This document shows, piece after piece, positions 35,900-46,886 of a stretch of 64,000 bases of DNA; position 1 is the stretch's first letter, and each line of letters begins with the position of its first letter. The stretch is from assembly GCF_023611505.1 (NCBI RefSeq), contig NZ_CP097843.1:124001-188000 (forward strand), written 5' to 3'. The translations under genes and the position numbers were made by a program. This stretch comes from Streptococcus oralis. Lineage in GTDB: Bacteria; Bacillota; Bacilli; Lactobacillales; Streptococcaceae. The notes beneath the pieces were generated by a model. That model did no database searches. It was given only the letters and a program-made list of their open reading frames with translations, and was not told the DNA's origin.

Positions 35900-37168
35900 T
35901 TAGTTACCAAATTTTTGTTGGATTGTTTCCTTGATCAATGTTACAGCATCGTTAGCAGCTGTTTTCGCATCTTTCTTACCACTTACAGCATCAAAGAGCA
36001 TAGTTTTCGCTGGATCCCAAACTGTTGACATTTGTGAGATGTTTGGCATTGGTTGAGCGTTCTTGAACTGTTTGATAACAGCTGTAGTCAACTCATCGTT
36101 TTTGCCTTCAGCATAAGTACGGGCCTCAGTGTTAGCTGGAATTTCGTTTGTTGCATCGTAGAATGCTTTTTGTTGTTCAGTTGAAACTAGGAAGTCTACA
36201 AATTTTTGAGCGCCTTCAAGGTTCTTAGTGCTTGATGGGATAATCCAAGCTTTACCACCACCGAATGCTGCGTAGTCTTTACCGTTTGGAAGAGTTGGGA
36301 TAGTTGCAACACCGTAGTTTACTTTAGCGTCTTTGAATGCTTGAGCTTTCCAAGGACCATCGATGATAGCAGCTGTTTTACCTTCTTGGAATTGAGTTTG
36401 AATCAAGTTACCAGCACCTTCAGTATCTTGCATACCTTTAGGCCATTTTTCATACCAAGATTTAGCGTATTCGATACCTTTGATTGCTCCGTCGTTTGCA
36501 AGACCGATGTCTTTAGGATCTTTACCGTTATCACCAAATACGTAAGCTCCGTTACCAGCAAGAAGTCCGTATGCGTAGTAGAAGTTAGTCCAGTCAGCTA
36601 GGAATGCTGTAGTTTTGCCATCCTCACCAGCGAAAGCATATTTGCTATCTTTTGCAAGGTTTTCTAAGTCAGCAAAAGTTTTAGGAGCTTCTTTTAGTAA
36701 GTCTTTGTTGTAGTACATTACGAGAGACTCGATAACGGCTGGAGCACCATAGACTTTACCACCAACAGTTACAAGAGATTTAGTAGTGTCGTCTGTTTTA
36801 GCACCGTCACTCAAAGTAACTTCTGAAAGTTGTCCGTCAGTACCAAGGCTACCTACACGGTCGTATGGAGCCATCATAACATCAGGAGCTTTACCAGATT
36901 GGTTGTCTAGAGAAAGATTGTCAAGACCACCCATTTGGTCTCCTGTTTTGATAGTAACTTTTACGCCAGATTCTTTTTCGTAAGCTTTTGCAGCTGATTC
37001 AGCAAAGGCTTTATATTGGTCTTCAACGTAGAAAGTGATTTCTTTCGCTTCTGAAGAGCTAGTATCAGCTGCTTTGTCAGCAGTTTTGCTTCCGCAAGCC
37101 ACCAAGAGCAAGCTAGCGAGAGTAGCAGTTCCGAGCACAGCAGCGCTCTTCATGAATTTAGATGACAT
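35900..37168 (-). CDS. malX: Maltose/maltodextrin-binding lipoprotein MalX
   Basis: A 422-aa extracellular solute-binding protein. The signal peptide ends in the lipobox LLLVAC with the lipid-anchored C25, followed by a Ser/Asp-rich linker and a MalE-type two-lobed fold (EITFYVEDQYKAF..., APYDRVGSLG, WKAQAF, TEQQKAFYDATNEIPAN). It binds maltodextrins for MalCD. AGGAGG precedes the ATG. First gene of malXCD, controlled by the operators at 37208 and 37251. Confidence 0.97.
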   Translation of the reverse strand: MSSKFMKSAAVLGTATLASLLLVACGSKTADKAADTSSSEAKEITFYVEDQYKAFAESAAKAYEKESGVKVTIKTGDQMGGLDNLSLDNQSGKAPDVMMAPYDRVGSLGTDGQLSEVTLSDGAKTDDTTKSLVTVGGKVYGAPAVIESLVMYYNKDLLKEAPKTFADLENLAKDSKYAFAGEDGKTTAFLADWTNFYYAYGLLAGNGAYVFGDNGKDPKDIGLANDGAIKGIEYAKSWYEKWPKGMQDTEGAGNLIQTQFQEGKTAAIIDGPWKAQAFKDAKVNYGVATIPTLPNGKDYAAFGGGKAWIIPSSTKNLEGAQKFVDFLVSTEQQKAFYDATNEIPANTEARTYAEGKNDELTTAVIKQFKNAQPMPNISQMSTVWDPAKTMLFDAVSGKKDAKTAANDAVTLIKETIQQKFGN

Positions 37169-37642
37169 AGTGTATTCCTCCTAAAGAATAACAGTATAAT
37201 TTATTTAGAAAACGCAAACGTTTTCTTTTATGAGCTTAGTATAGCACAAATAGAAAACGGTTGCAAGCGTTTTTAAAAAGTTTTTTAAAAAAATTTTAAG
37301 GTTTCAAACATTTGTCAATGCCCTTATATAGGAAAAAACTTTAAATCTTTCTTTCTCTTGAATTGAAAATATATTAGGAAAACGATTGCGTAAATTCGGC
37401 TCGGTTTTTCAGAAAATAGATCAGATATTGGGAATGAATTATCTTAAATCAGAAAATCTTTAAAATTTTTTTCGCTTATTTCGTAAAATATCAGTGGGAA
37501 TAAGTTTTAGTTAGATAAAAATAATTCAAAAAATTTTTTTAAAAACGCTTGCATTTGTGTTTAAAATACGCTATACTTAACCTAACGCAAACGTTTGCGC
37601 CTTGTTGCGCAACGTTTTATAACAAACACATGAGGTGCTATT
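37169..37642. promoter_or_regulatory. Divergent mal control region
   Basis: This 474-base interval holds two divergent promoters, each with a 17-base spacer and an operator. For malX (minus strand): TTGCAA 37266-37261 and TATACT 37243-37238. A palindrome GAAAACGCAAACGTTTTC lies at 37208-37225, and a second, AAAACGGTTGCAAGCGTTTT, overlaps the -35. For malQ (plus strand): TTGCAT 37549-37554 and TATACT 37572-37577, with CGCAAACGTTTGCG (37586-37599) at the start point. A half-site AAAACGATTGCGT lies near 37380. These fit MalR; some may also serve CcpA. Confidence 0.88.
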
Positions 37643-39160
37643 ATGAAAAAACGTCAAAGTGGTGTGTTGATGCACATCTCTTCTCTACCAGGAGCATACG
37701 GGATTGGATCATTTGGTCAGACTGCCTATGATTTCGTTGACTTCTTGGTTCGTACCAAGCAACGTTACTGGCAAATCCTCCCTCTTGGGACAACCAGCTA
37801 TGGAGATTCTCCATACCAATCATTCTCAGCCTTTGCTGGGAATACGCATTTTATCGACCTTGATATCTTGGTAGAGCAAGGCTTGTTGGAAGCTAGCGAT
37901 CTTAAAGGTGTTGACTTTGGTAGTGATGCATCGGAAGTCGACTATGCGAAGATTTATTACGCACGTCGTCCGCTTTTAGAAAAGGCAGTTAAACGTTTCT
38001 TGGAAGTGGGAGACGTCAAAGCTTTTGAGAAGTTTGCTCAAGACAACCAATCATGGCTTGAACTCTTCGCAGAATATATGGCGATTAAAGAGCATTTTGA
38101 CAATCTTGCTTGGACAGAATGGTCAGATGCAGATGCTCGTGCTCGTAAAGCTTCAGCACTTGAAAGCTACCGTGAGAAATTGGCAGACAAGTTGGTTTAT
38201 CACCGTGTGACTCAATATTTCTTCTTCCAACAATGGTTGAAATTGAAAGCCTACGCTAACGACAACCACATCGAAATTGTTGGAGACATGCCTATCTACG
38301 TTGCGGAAGATTCAAGCGACATGTGGGCAAATCCACATCTCTTCAAGACAGATGCCACTGGTAAAGCAACCTGCATCGCAGGTTGCCCACCAGATGAGTT
38401 TTCTGCCACTGGTCAGCTTTGGGGAAACCCAATCTATGACTGGGAAGCTATGGACAAAGACGGCTACAAATGGTGGATTGAACGCTTGCGCGAAAGCTTC
38501 AAGATTTATGACATCGTTCGTATCGACCACTTCCGTGGTTTCGAATCTTACTGGGAAATTCCTGCTGGTTCCGATACAGCAGCTCCTGGTAAATGGGTGA
38601 AAGGTCCTGGCTACAAGCTTTTTGCAGCCGTTAAGGAAGAGCTTGGTGAGCTAAACATCATCGCGGAAGACCTTGGTTTCATGACAGATGAAGTCATCGA
38701 GTTGCGTGAACGCACAGGCTTCCCAGGAATGAAGATTCTTCAATTTGCCTTCAACCCAGAAGACGAAAGTATCGATAGCCCACACTTGGCACCTGCCAAC
38801 TCTGTTATGTACACAGGAACACACGATAACAATACAGTTCTTGGTTGGTATCGTAATGAGATCGACGATCCAACTCGTGAGTACATGGCGCGTTACACCA
38901 ACCGTAAAGAGTATGAAACAGTGCCGCACGCAATGCTTCGTACAGTATTTTCATCCGTTAGCTTCATGGCTATTGCAACCATGCAAGACTTGCTAGAACT
39001 AGATGAGGCAGCTCGCATGAACTACCCATCTACTCTTGGTGGAAACTGGTCATGGCGTATGACAGCAGATCAATTGACACCAGCTGTTGAAGAAACTTTG
39101 CTTGACTTGACTACAATTTATCGCCGAATTAATGAAAATTTGGTAGAATTAAAGAAATAA
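37643..39160 (+). CDS. malQ: 4-alpha-glucanotransferase (amylomaltase)
   Basis: A 505-aa GH77 enzyme that transfers glucan chains between maltodextrins, feeding the phosphorylase next door. It shows the conserved opening [20 protein letters not shown], the nucleophile region [14 protein letters not shown] (Asp), the acid/base region [14 protein letters not shown] (Glu) and [14 protein letters not shown] (third acidic residue). GAGGTG precedes the ATG. It is called malM in pneumococcus. It is in an operon with malP, 22 bases downstream. Confidence 0.97.
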   Translation: MKKRQSGVLMHISSLPGAYGIGSFGQTAYDFVDFLVRTKQRYWQILPLGTTSYGDSPYQSFSAFAGNTHFIDLDILVEQGLLEASDLKGVDFGSDASEVDYAKIYYARRPLLEKAVKRFLEVGDVKAFEKFAQDNQSWLELFAEYMAIKEHFDNLAWTEWSDADARARKASALESYREKLADKLVYHRVTQYFFFQQWLKLKAYANDNHIEIVGDMPIYVAEDSSDMWANPHLFKTDATGKATCIAGCPPDEFSATGQLWGNPIYDWEAMDKDGYKWWIERLRESFKIYDIVRIDHFRGFESYWEIPAGSDTAAPGKWVKGPGYKLFAAVKEELGELNIIAEDLGFMTDEVIELRERTGFPGMKILQFAFNPEDESIDSPHLAPANSVMYTGTHDNNTVLGWYRNEIDDPTREYMARYTNRKEYETVPHAMLRTVFSSVSFMAIATMQDLLELDEAARMNYPSTLGGNWSWRMTADQLTPAVEETLLDLTTIYRRINENLVELKK

Positions 39161-39182
39161 GACAATATCAGGAGACACAAAA

Positions 39183-41441
39183 ATGTTACCATTAAAAGAA
39201 TTTGTACAAAAGCATTACAATAAAACCATTGCAGAATGTAGCAATGAAGAGCTTTACCTTGCTCTTCTCAACTACAGCAAGCTTGCTAGCAGTCAAAAAC
39301 CAGTCAACACTGGTAAGAAAAAAGTTTACTACATCTCAGCTGAGTTCTTAATCGGTAAACTCTTGTCAAACAACTTGATCAACCTTGGTCTTTACGACGA
39401 TGTGAAAAAAGAACTTGCAGCTGCAGGTAAAGACTTAATCGAAATCGAAGAAGTAGAATTGGAACCATCACTTGGTAACGGTGGTTTGGGACGTTTGGCT
39501 GCCTGCTTTATCGACTCAATCGCTACACTTGGTTTGAATGGTGACGGTGTTGGTTTGAACTATCACTTTGGTCTTTTCCAACAAGTTCTTAAAAACAACC
39601 AACAAGAAACGATTCCTAATGCTTGGTTGACAGAGCAAAACTGGTTGGTACGCTCAAGCCGTAGCTACCAAGTGCCATTTGCACACTTCACATTGACATC
39701 TACTCTTTACGATATCGATGTACCTGGTTACAAGACAGCTACTAAAAACCGCTTGCGTTTGTTTGACTTGGATTCAGTTGATTCTTCTATCATCGAAGAT
39801 GGTATCAACTTTGACAAGACAGACATCGCTCGCAACTTGACTCTCTTCCTTTACCCAGACGATAGCGACAAGCAAGGTGAATTGCTCCGTATCTTCCAAC
39901 AATACTTCATGGTTTCAAACGGTGCGCAATTGATCATTGACGAAGCGATCGAAAAAGGAAGCAACTTGCATGACCTTGCGGACTACGCAGTTGTACAAAT
40001 CAACGATACTCACCCATCAATGGTGATCCCTGAATTGATTCGTCTTTTGACTGCACGTGGTATCGAACTTGACGAAGCAATCTCTATCGTTCGTAGCATG
40101 ACTGCCTACACGAACCACACAATCCTTGCTGAAGCCCTTGAAAAATGGCCTCTTGAATTCTTGCAAGAAGTGGTTCCTCACTTGGTACCAATCATCAAAG
40201 AATTGGACCGTCGTGTGAAAGCAGAATACAAAGACCCAGCTGTTCAAATCATTGATGAAAACGACCGTGTACACATGGCTCACATGGATATTCACTACGG
40301 ATACAGTGTTAACGGGGTAGCAGCACTCCACACTGAGATCTTGAAGAACTCAGAGTTGAAAGCTTTCTACGACATCTACCCAGAAAAATTCAACAACAAA
40401 ACAAACGGTATCACATTCCGTCGTTGGCTCATGCATGCCAACCCAAGACTATCTCACTACTTGGATGAGATTATTGGAGAGGGATGGCACCATGAAGCAG
40501 ATGAGCTTGAAAAACTCTTGTCTTACGAAGACAAAGCAGCTGTCAAAGAAAAATTGGAAAGCATCAAGGCTCACAACAAACGTAAATTGGCTCGTCACTT
40601 GAAAGATCACCAAGGTGTGGAAATCAATACAAACTCTATCTTTGATATCCAAATCAAACGTCTTCACGAGTACAAACGCCAACAAATGAACGCTTTGTAT
40701 GTCATCCACAAATACCTTGATATCAAGGCTGGTAACATCCCTGCTCGTCCAATCACAGTCTTCTTTGGTGGTAAAGCAGCTCCTGCCTACACAATCGCCC
40801 AAGACATCATTCACTTGATCCTTTGCTTGTCAGAAGTGATTGCAAATGATCCAGAAGTAGCTCCACACTTGCAAGTGGTTATGGTTGAAAACTACAACGT
40901 TACTGCAGCAAGCTTCCTTATCCCAGCATGTGATATCTCAGAACAAATCTCACTTGCTTCTAAAGAAGCTTCAGGTACTGGTAACATGAAATTCATGTTG
41001 AACGGTGCTTTGACTCTTGGTACTATGGACGGTGCTAACGTGGAAATCGCTGAGTTGGTTGGCGACGAAAACATCTATATCTTTGGTGAAGATTCAGAAA
41101 CTGTTATCGACCTTTACGCAAAAGCAGCTTACAAATCAAGCGAATTCTATGCTCGTGAAGCTATCAAACCTTTGGTTGACTTCATTGTGAGCGATGCTGT
41201 TCTTGCAGTAGGTAAGAAAGAACGCTTGGAACGTCTTTACAACGAATTGATCAACAAAGACTGGTTCATGACTCTCCTTGATTTGGAAGACTATATCAAG
41301 GTCAAAGAGCAAATGCTTGCTGACTACGAAAACCGTGACGCATGGTTGGATAAAGTCATCGTTAACATTGCCAAAGCAGGATTCTTCTCATCTGACCGTA
41401 CAATCGCTCAGTACAACGAAGATATCTGGCACTTGAACTAA
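39183..41441 (+). CDS. malP: Maltodextrin/glycogen phosphorylase
   Basis: A 752-aa GT35 enzyme that releases glucose-1-phosphate from maltodextrins. Substrate-site segments include [35 protein letters not shown] and [15 protein letters not shown]. The pyridoxal-phosphate lysine lies in [27 protein letters not shown]. It is shorter than animal enzymes because the allosteric N-terminal part is lacking. AGGAGA precedes the ATG. Its coding sequence has the strong codon bias of an abundant protein. Confidence 0.97.
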   Translation: MLPLKEFVQKHYNKTIAECSNEELYLALLNYSKLASSQKPVNTGKKKVYYISAEFLIGKLLSNNLINLGLYDDVKKELAAAGKDLIEIEEVELEPSLGNGGLGRLAACFIDSIATLGLNGDGVGLNYHFGLFQQVLKNNQQETIPNAWLTEQNWLVRSSRSYQVPFAHFTLTSTLYDIDVPGYKTATKNRLRLFDLDSVDSSIIEDGINFDKTDIARNLTLFLYPDDSDKQGELLRIFQQYFMVSNGAQLIIDEAIEKGSNLHDLADYAVVQINDTHPSMVIPELIRLLTARGIELDEAISIVRSMTAYTNHTILAEALEKWPLEFLQEVVPHLVPIIKELDRRVKAEYKDPAVQIIDENDRVHMAHMDIHYGYSVNGVAALHTEILKNSELKAFYDIYPEKFNNKTNGITFRRWLMHANPRLSHYLDEIIGEGWHHEADELEKLLSYEDKAAVKEKLESIKAHNKRKLARHLKDHQGVEINTNSIFDIQIKRLHEYKRQQMNALYVIHKYLDIKAGNIPARPITVFFGGKAAPAYTIAQDIIHLILCLSEVIANDPEVAPHLQVVMVENYNVTAASFLIPACDISEQISLASKEASGTGNMKFMLNGALTLGTMDGANVEIAELVGDENIYIFGEDSETVIDLYAKAAYKSSEFYAREAIKPLVDFIVSDAVLAVGKKERLERLYNELINKDWFMTLLDLEDYIKVKEQMLADYENRDAWLDKVIVNIAKAGFFSSDRTIAQYNEDIWHLN

Positions 41442-41471
41442 GATACAAAATTTATACTAATCACTTTGTAA

Positions 41472-41506
41472 AAAAAAGCGAATTTCAATTGAAATTCGCT
41501 TTTTTG
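41472..41506 (+). terminator. malQP terminator
   Basis: GCGAATTTC-AATT-GAAATTCGC forms a near-perfect stem flanked by AAAAAA and TTTTTT, so it can work on both strands. Confidence 0.92.
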
Positions 41507-41633
41507 AATGATGTGGATTTTAGCCAATCAGGTCTAAAAAGAGATAAATCATAGATACGTTGAAGTTTTAGAAATACTGCTTTTTACTGTATTTCAGTCT
41601 CATGATTCTTCGTAGTTGATGGCCTCGTATTTC

Positions 41634-41662
41634 TTGTATCCGCTTATAATTTGTATTATAAT
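41634..41662 (+). promoter_or_regulatory. Promoter of the small membrane protein
   Basis: TTGTAT (41634-41639), 17 bases and TATAAT (41657-41662). Confidence 0.7.
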
Positions 41663-41692
41663 AGCATTGTGGTGAAGAAAGAAGGTGTTTTT

Positions 41693-41899
41693 ATGTGGAA
41701 AAAATATTTTTCAAAATATAAATGGACTGATTTATTTTGGATACTATTTGTGGTTTTGTCATCACTCTCGATGGGGAATCGTACTCTTTTTCCACTTACC
41801 CATCAAGAAATCTCTTATCATGGGTGCTATTTGGGGATTACACTTGCCTCATTTCACTTATTATTCATTGATAAATTTGTCATTTCGAATCGAAGATAA
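41693..41899 (+). CDS. Small membrane protein of unknown function
   Basis: A 68-aa frame from ATG 41693, with GAAAGAAGG upstream and a good promoter. Two hydrophobic segments (WTDLFWILFVVLSSLSM and CYLGITLASFHLLFI) separated by a short polar loop. A terminator follows at 41958. No family recognised. Another frame (41685-41912) overlaps but lacks a start signal. Confidence 0.55.
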   Translation: MWKKYFSKYKWTDLFWILFVVLSSLSMGNRTLFPLTHQEISYHGCYLGITLASFHLLFIDKFVISNRR

Positions 41900-41957
41900 A
41901 TGGAGAGGTTAAAATTTTTTCCACTTTTCGGATAGACAGTTGAAGAATCGCGATTTA

Positions 41958-41989
41958 AACCCACACCTCAAGAAGAGGTGCGGGTTTTT
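41958..41989 (+). terminator. Terminator between the small membrane protein and rlmA
   Basis: AACCCACACCTC and GAGGTGCGGGTT pair around AAGAA (one mismatch), followed by TTTTG. It can also end the convergent rlmA transcript. Confidence 0.85.
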
Positions 41990-42009
41990 GTCTTATCTGA
42001 AAGTTTTAA

Positions 42010-42858
42010 TTACAGTGCTTTCCCAACTAGAATCTCTGCTTCAATGTTAATCTCTGTCAGTTGGCTCCAGTCAATCTTGGTATGGTCAACGTGAAAGAGT
42101 AAGGGCGTCATGGCAAGCAGGGCTTGGCGTTGCTCAGCCGAGATAGGTTTTGTTAAGGAAGCAATCTGACTAGATTGGATACTGAAATGTTCCTGGAAAT
42201 GTTCTTTGATATTTTGGTTGGAATAATCCTTCTTTGTCAGCTGGTCCTGCACCATTTGACGGATTTCTTTGAGGTGATTTTCAGTTGGGATGACCTTGAT
42301 CAAAATACCGTCTTTGGATAAAACGCGACGGAATTCCCCATAGTTGGCAGGCGAGAAGATATCAAGCAGGATATCCATGCTGGCGTCTTTTATAGGAAGA
42401 CGAGCCAGGTCGCCGACAAACCAGTTGACCGCCCAGTTTGGTTCGCTCTTGGCAGCGATTTGAACGGAATCTTTTGAAATATCAAAGGCGTAAAAGGTTT
42501 TGTCAGAGTGACTTTCTTGGAGCTTACGAGAGTAGAAACCTTCGCCACAACCGATATCCAAGACTGTTTTTGCGGATGGATTAGTTATTAGTAAGTCCGA
42601 GATACCTTCTAAAATAGCCTGATAAAAACCAGCTTCAAGAATTTGTTGGCGGTTTTGAAAGTTTTCCTTGTCGTAGTTGGCAGATTGCTTGATTTGCGGA
42701 GCCAAGTTGACATAGCCAAATTTTGCCAAGTCAACAGAATGGCGGTTGCTACACTTGAGACTGCTCTCTACTAAGGATAGGTTTTCTTGGCAGATAGGGC
42801 AGGCAAAGGCACTAGCAGAAGCAAAGCGCTGGAGTTTTGGTTTGAGGTTTGTATTCAT
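42010..42858 (-). CDS. rlmA: 23S rRNA (guanine-N1) methyltransferase RlmA
   Basis: A 282-aa enzyme methylating a guanine in hairpin 35 of 23S rRNA (RlmA-II/TlrB type in Gram-positives). The N-terminal zinc finger is CPIC...LKCSNRHSVD. The SAM-binding motif VLDIGCGEGFYSRKL follows near residue 95, then motif IV-like LDIFSPANYGEFRRVL. In S. pneumoniae the homologue influences telithromycin susceptibility. It is in the same orientation as tyrS but separated by that gene's terminator. Confidence 0.93.
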   Translation of the reverse strand: MNTNLKPKLQRFASASAFACPICQENLSLVESSLKCSNRHSVDLAKFGYVNLAPQIKQSANYDKENFQNRQQILEAGFYQAILEGISDLLITNPSAKTVLDIGCGEGFYSRKLQESHSDKTFYAFDISKDSVQIAAKSEPNWAVNWFVGDLARLPIKDASMDILLDIFSPANYGEFRRVLSKDGILIKVIPTENHLKEIRQMVQDQLTKKDYSNQNIKEHFQEHFSIQSSQIASLTKPISAEQRQALLAMTPLLFHVDHTKIDWSQLTEINIEAEILVGKAL

Positions 42859-42872
42859 AGTTTTAGTCTAGC

Positions 42873-42904
42873 AAAAAAAGAACTGGATAGCAAATGCATC
42901 CAGT
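42873..42904 (-). terminator. tyrS terminator
   Basis: On the minus strand ACTGGAT and ATCCAGT form a perfect 7-bp stem followed by TCTTTTTTT. Confidence 0.88.
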
Positions 42905-42910
42905 CTGTTT

Positions 42911-44167
42911 TTAGTATGTTAGAACGAAGTATTTTTTCTTACCGCGGCGGATAACAGTGAGTTCGTTCTCTAACTTATCTGCGTCACTCAAGACATAGTC
43001 AAGGTCTTGGATGCGGTCGCCGTTGACGTAGATAGCACCGTTTTGAACATCTTCACGGGCTTGGCGTTTGGAGTTAACCACACCAGAAGATACAAGAAGT
43101 TCAACGATGTTGTGATTTTCGTCTGTTTGTACTTGATAGTTTGGTACGCCACGAAGTCCTTGTTTGAGTTCTTTGACAGAAAGGTTTTTGATGTTTCCTG
43201 CAAAGAGTTGCTCAGTGATGTTAAGGGCTTCTTTGTAGGCTTCTTCTCCATGGACAAGTGTGACAACTTCACGAGCTAGGACTTTTTGAGCCAAGCGTTC
43301 GTGTGGTGCTGCTTCGAATTGTTTACGGATGTCTTCAATCTCATCCAGTGACAAGAAAGTAAAGATTTTCAAGAAACGAACAGCGTCAGCGTCCATAACG
43401 TTCATCCAGAATTGGTACATTTCGTATGGAGAAGTCTTTTCAGGATTGAGCCAAACAGCATTCCCTTCAGATTTACCAAATTTCTTACCAGTTGCATCTG
43501 TAATGAGTGGGACAGTGATGACGTGACCAGTCTTATCAGCCTTACGACGAAGCAATTCGGTACCAGCTGTCATATTTCCCCACTGGTCAGAACCACCGAT
43601 TTGCAGGGTAACATTGTGCTCTTGGTTAAGGACGTAGAAGTCATATCCTTGCATGATTTGGTAAGCGAACTCAGTGTAAGAAATTCCAGTTTCAATCCGT
43701 TTTTTCACAGACTCCTTGCTCATCATGTAGTTGACAGTGAAGTATTTTCCGACATCACGGAGGAAGTCGATGAAGCTGATGCTGCCAAACCAGTCGTAGT
43801 TATTGACCATGACAGCTTTGTTTTCACCATTTTCAAAGTCAAGAAAACGAGAAAGTTGTCCTTGGATAGACTTGACCCAGCCATCTACTGTGTCTTTTGT
43901 TTGGAGACTACGCTCAGCATCTTTGAAGGACGGATCTCCGATGAGACCTGTAGCACCGCCAACGAGCGCATAAGGTTTGTGACCTGCTAATTGCAAACGA
44001 CGACTGGTCAAGATTGCGACAAGGTGGCCTAGGTGAAGGCTGTCAGCAGTTGGATCGTAGCCACTATAATAAGAAACTTGACCTTCTTCTAGGGCTTTGC
44101 GCAAAGCTTCTTCATCAGTCGTTTGAAAAATCAAACCACGCTCTTTTAGCTCATCAAAAATGTGCAT
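42911..44167 (-). CDS. tyrS: Tyrosyl-tRNA synthetase
   Basis: A 418-aa class I synthetase. HIGH-type motif SLHLGHL (about residue 45), tyrosine-binding [19 protein letters not shown]-type KFGKS (about residue 232) and a C-terminal S4 domain ([23 protein letters not shown]). AAAGGAGAAAAG precedes the ATG. No T-box is seen in the 140-base upstream interval shared with pbp1b. Confidence 0.97.
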   Translation of the reverse strand: MHIFDELKERGLIFQTTDEEALRKALEEGQVSYYSGYDPTADSLHLGHLVAILTSRRLQLAGHKPYALVGGATGLIGDPSFKDAERSLQTKDTVDGWVKSIQGQLSRFLDFENGENKAVMVNNYDWFGSISFIDFLRDVGKYFTVNYMMSKESVKKRIETGISYTEFAYQIMQGYDFYVLNQEHNVTLQIGGSDQWGNMTAGTELLRRKADKTGHVITVPLITDATGKKFGKSEGNAVWLNPEKTSPYEMYQFWMNVMDADAVRFLKIFTFLSLDEIEDIRKQFEAAPHERLAQKVLAREVVTLVHGEEAYKEALNITEQLFAGNIKNLSVKELKQGLRGVPNYQVQTDENHNIVELLVSSGVVNSKRQAREDVQNGAIYVNGDRIQDLDYVLSDADKLENELTVIRRGKKKYFVLTY

Positions 44168-44307
44168 GTGTCTTTTCTCCTTTATAAAATATTGTTTCTA
44201 CCTATTGTATCACAAACTTGATTAATAGCCTAGTAGAATAGGGAAGAAAGTGGCTATTTTATTGAAAGTTTCCCTTTTATGGTATAATAGAGAAAGCGAG
44301 GACATTC

Positions 44308-46809
44308 ATGAAAGAAAGAATTAATGAATTAAAAACAAAAATGCTGCATTTTTTCCAGCAGCTAATGCAACGAATTGCAAAATGGAAGAAAAGACTAGCA
44401 GAAAAACTGGCTAATAAGAAAACCGGTAAAAAGGGGACCTCTTCTGACAAAGTTGGAAGGGCAGGATCTAATTTTGCTAAGGTTTTGAGTGGGTTTAAAA
44501 TAGTTTTTAATACTCTCTTTATCCTAGGTTTTATCGGTGGACTGTTTGGTGCTGGGGTGGCTATGGGTTATGGAGTCGCTCTATTTGACAAGGCCCAGGT
44601 ACCTCAAGCAGAAGAGTTGGTCAAGCAAGTGAAGGATATTGCCTCTATCTCAGAAATCACTTATTCTGACGGCAGTACCATTGCCTCGATCGAGGGCGAT
44701 TTGTTGCGCACTTCAGTCGCTTCAGATGCTATCTCAGACAATCTTAAGAAGGCTATCATTGCGACAGAGGACGAGAATTTCAACGAGCACAAGGGAGTCG
44801 TGCCTAAGGCCGTTATTCGTGCGACCCTGGGAACTTTTGTCGGTCTGGGGTCATCCAGTGGTGGTTCGACCTTGACTCAGCAGGTTATCAAGCAGCAAGT
44901 GGTGGGGGATGCTCCCACTCTAGCTCGTAAGGCCAAAGAAATCATTGATGCTCTAGCTTTAGAGCGGGCTATGGGTAAGGATGAGATTTTAACAACCTAC
45001 CTTAATATTGCTCCTTTTGGTCGCAATCATAAAGGCCAAAATATTGCAGGTGCCCAACAGGCTGCAGAAGGAATCTTTGGGGTTAAGGCTTCGGATTTAA
45101 CGGTCCCTCAAGCAGCCTTTATTGCAGGATTGCCACAGAGCCCAATCAGTTACTCCCCTTATGAATCTGACGGTAGTATGAAGAGTGAGGAGGATTTGGC
45201 TCTGGGGATCAAACGGGCTAGAGATGTTCTCTATAATATGTACCGGACAGGGGCTCTAAGTCAGGAAGATTACGACAAGTACAAGGATTATGATTTTAAG
45301 AAAGACTTCTTACCATCTGGTAGTGTCAGCGGTACTTCGCGTGACTATCTCTACTTCGCAACCTTGGCAGAAGCTACTGATCGAATGTATGACTACCTGA
45401 TTCAGAGAGATAATGTTTCTGTACAAGAGCAAAAGAATGAATCCATCCAGAAAGCTTATCGTGATTTAGCGACTAAGGAAATTGAAAATGGTGGGTATAA
45501 GATTACGACAACTATCAATAAAAATGTTCATGCTGCGATGCAAAATGCGGTGGCAACCTACGGCTATCTGCTAGATGATTCGACAGGCCAGCCTGAGGTG
45601 GGGAATGTCCTCATGGACAACCAAACGGGAGCTATTCTTGGATTTGTCGGTGGTCGCAATTATCAAAAAAATCAGAATAACCACGCTATCGACACAAAAC
45701 GTTCTCCTGCTTCGACTACTAAGCCGATATTGGCTTACAGTATTGCCATTGACCAAGGTCTGATGGGAAGTGCAAGTATCTTATCAAACTATCCAACCAA
45801 CTTTTCAAACGGCAATCCCATCATGTATGTCAATAGTCCTGGTACGGGCATGATGACGTTAGGGGAGGCCCTTAACTACTCATGGAATATCCCAGCCTAC
45901 TGGACTTATCGTACACTTCGAGAGAAGGGTGTTGATGTTAAAGGCTATATGGAAAAAATGGGTTACGAAATCCCAGAATATGGTATTGAGAGTTTACCGA
46001 TGGGCGGAGGAATTGACGTTACAGTTGCTCAGCATACTAACGGATATCAGACTCTGGCCAACAACGGAGTTTACCATAAGAAACACATGATCGCGAAGAT
46101 CGAGTCAACAGATGGTCGAGTGGTTTATGAACATAAAGATAAACCTGTCCAAGTTTACTCAAAAGCGACAGCGACCATCATGCAAAGTCTCCTTCGGGAT
46201 GTCATTTCATCTCGGATTACCTCAAGTTTCCAGACAGACTTGGCTACCATCAATCCAAGCCTCGCTAGCGCCGACTGGATTGGAAAAACTGGTACAACCA
46301 ATGAAGATGAAAACATGTGGCTTATGCTTTCTACGCCTCGCTTGACCTTGGGTGGCTGGCTAGGTCACGATGACAACCGACCACTAGCCAAAGGGGCGGG
46401 CCACTACCGCAATGCCAACTATATGGCCCACTTGGTTAATGCTATTCAACAAGCAAAACCTGGCATTTGGGGGAATGAGCGCTTTAATCTTGACTCAAGT
46501 GTGACCAAGTCACAAGTTCTCAAGTCGACAGGGGAGAAGCCGGGCAAGGTTTCAATTAATGGCAAAGAAGTTAACGTTTCCGGTTCTACCGTAACAAGTT
46601 ACTGGGCTACTAAAGAAGGGGCGCCAGTAACCGCCTACCGCTTCGCTATTGGAGGAAGCGATGCAGATTATCAGAATGCTTGGAAGAATATTCTAGGAAG
46701 CATTCCTGCAGTAACTCCTCCAAGCTCAAGTAGCGGTTCGGGAACAACAAGTTCGAGTGGAAATACTCAGAGTGGCTCTTCAGGACGTTCACGTCTATTT
46801 AATCGTTAA
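44308..46809 (+). CDS. pbp1b: Penicillin-binding protein 1B, bifunctional class A PBP
   Basis: An 833-aa peptidoglycan synthase. A basic cytoplasmic N-terminus of about 65 residues leads to one membrane helix (about 73-95). The GT51 glycosyltransferase has [12 protein letters not shown] with the catalytic Glu, GGSTLTQQ and the RKAKEI region. The transpeptidase has the nucleophile in SPASTTKP (about residue 469), SWN and KTGTT. A Ser/Gly-rich C-terminal tail closes it. A TATAAT -10 lies in GGTATAATAG, 20 bases upstream. Divergent from tyrS. Confidence 0.96.
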   Translation: MKERINELKTKMLHFFQQLMQRIAKWKKRLAEKLANKKTGKKGTSSDKVGRAGSNFAKVLSGFKIVFNTLFILGFIGGLFGAGVAMGYGVALFDKAQVPQAEELVKQVKDIASISEITYSDGSTIASIEGDLLRTSVASDAISDNLKKAIIATEDENFNEHKGVVPKAVIRATLGTFVGLGSSSGGSTLTQQVIKQQVVGDAPTLARKAKEIIDALALERAMGKDEILTTYLNIAPFGRNHKGQNIAGAQQAAEGIFGVKASDLTVPQAAFIAGLPQSPISYSPYESDGSMKSEEDLALGIKRARDVLYNMYRTGALSQEDYDKYKDYDFKKDFLPSGSVSGTSRDYLYFATLAEATDRMYDYLIQRDNVSVQEQKNESIQKAYRDLATKEIENGGYKITTTINKNVHAAMQNAVATYGYLLDDSTGQPEVGNVLMDNQTGAILGFVGGRNYQKNQNNHAIDTKRSPASTTKPILAYSIAIDQGLMGSASILSNYPTNFSNGNPIMYVNSPGTGMMTLGEALNYSWNIPAYWTYRTLREKGVDVKGYMEKMGYEIPEYGIESLPMGGGIDVTVAQHTNGYQTLANNGVYHKKHMIAKIESTDGRVVYEHKDKPVQVYSKATATIMQSLLRDVISSRITSSFQTDLATINPSLASADWIGKTGTTNEDENMWLMLSTPRLTLGGWLGHDDNRPLAKGAGHYRNANYMAHLVNAIQQAKPGIWGNERFNLDSSVTKSQVLKSTGEKPGKVSINGKEVNVSGSTVTSYWATKEGAPVTAYRFAIGGSDADYQNAWKNILGSIPAVTPPSSSSGSGTTSSSGNTQSGSSGRSRLFNR

Positions 46810-46814
46810 GATAG

Positions 46815-46857
46815 AGTAGCAGCAAGGTTAGTAATTTCCCCTTGTTGCTACTTTTTT
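46815..46857 (+). terminator. pbp1b terminator
   Basis: AGTAGCAGCAAGG pairs with CCTTGTTGCTACT (one G-U) and is followed by TTTTTT. The next gene's promoter starts immediately after. Confidence 0.92.
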
Positions 46858-46872
46858 CTTTGTTGGTTTCGT

Positions 46873-46880
46873 GTTACAAT
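46873..46880 (+). promoter_or_regulatory. Extended -10 promoter giving a probably leaderless transcript
   Basis: TGTTACAAT with TACAAT at 46875-46880; the ATG at 46887 lies seven bases beyond and has no Shine-Dalgarno. Confidence 0.55.
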
Positions 46881-46886
46881 AATAAT

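Noticed and set aside
44168..44307. Possible T-box riboswitch ahead of tyrS
   Set aside because: The interval is short (140 bases), shared with the pbp1b promoter, and lacks the T-box sequence and specifier stem.
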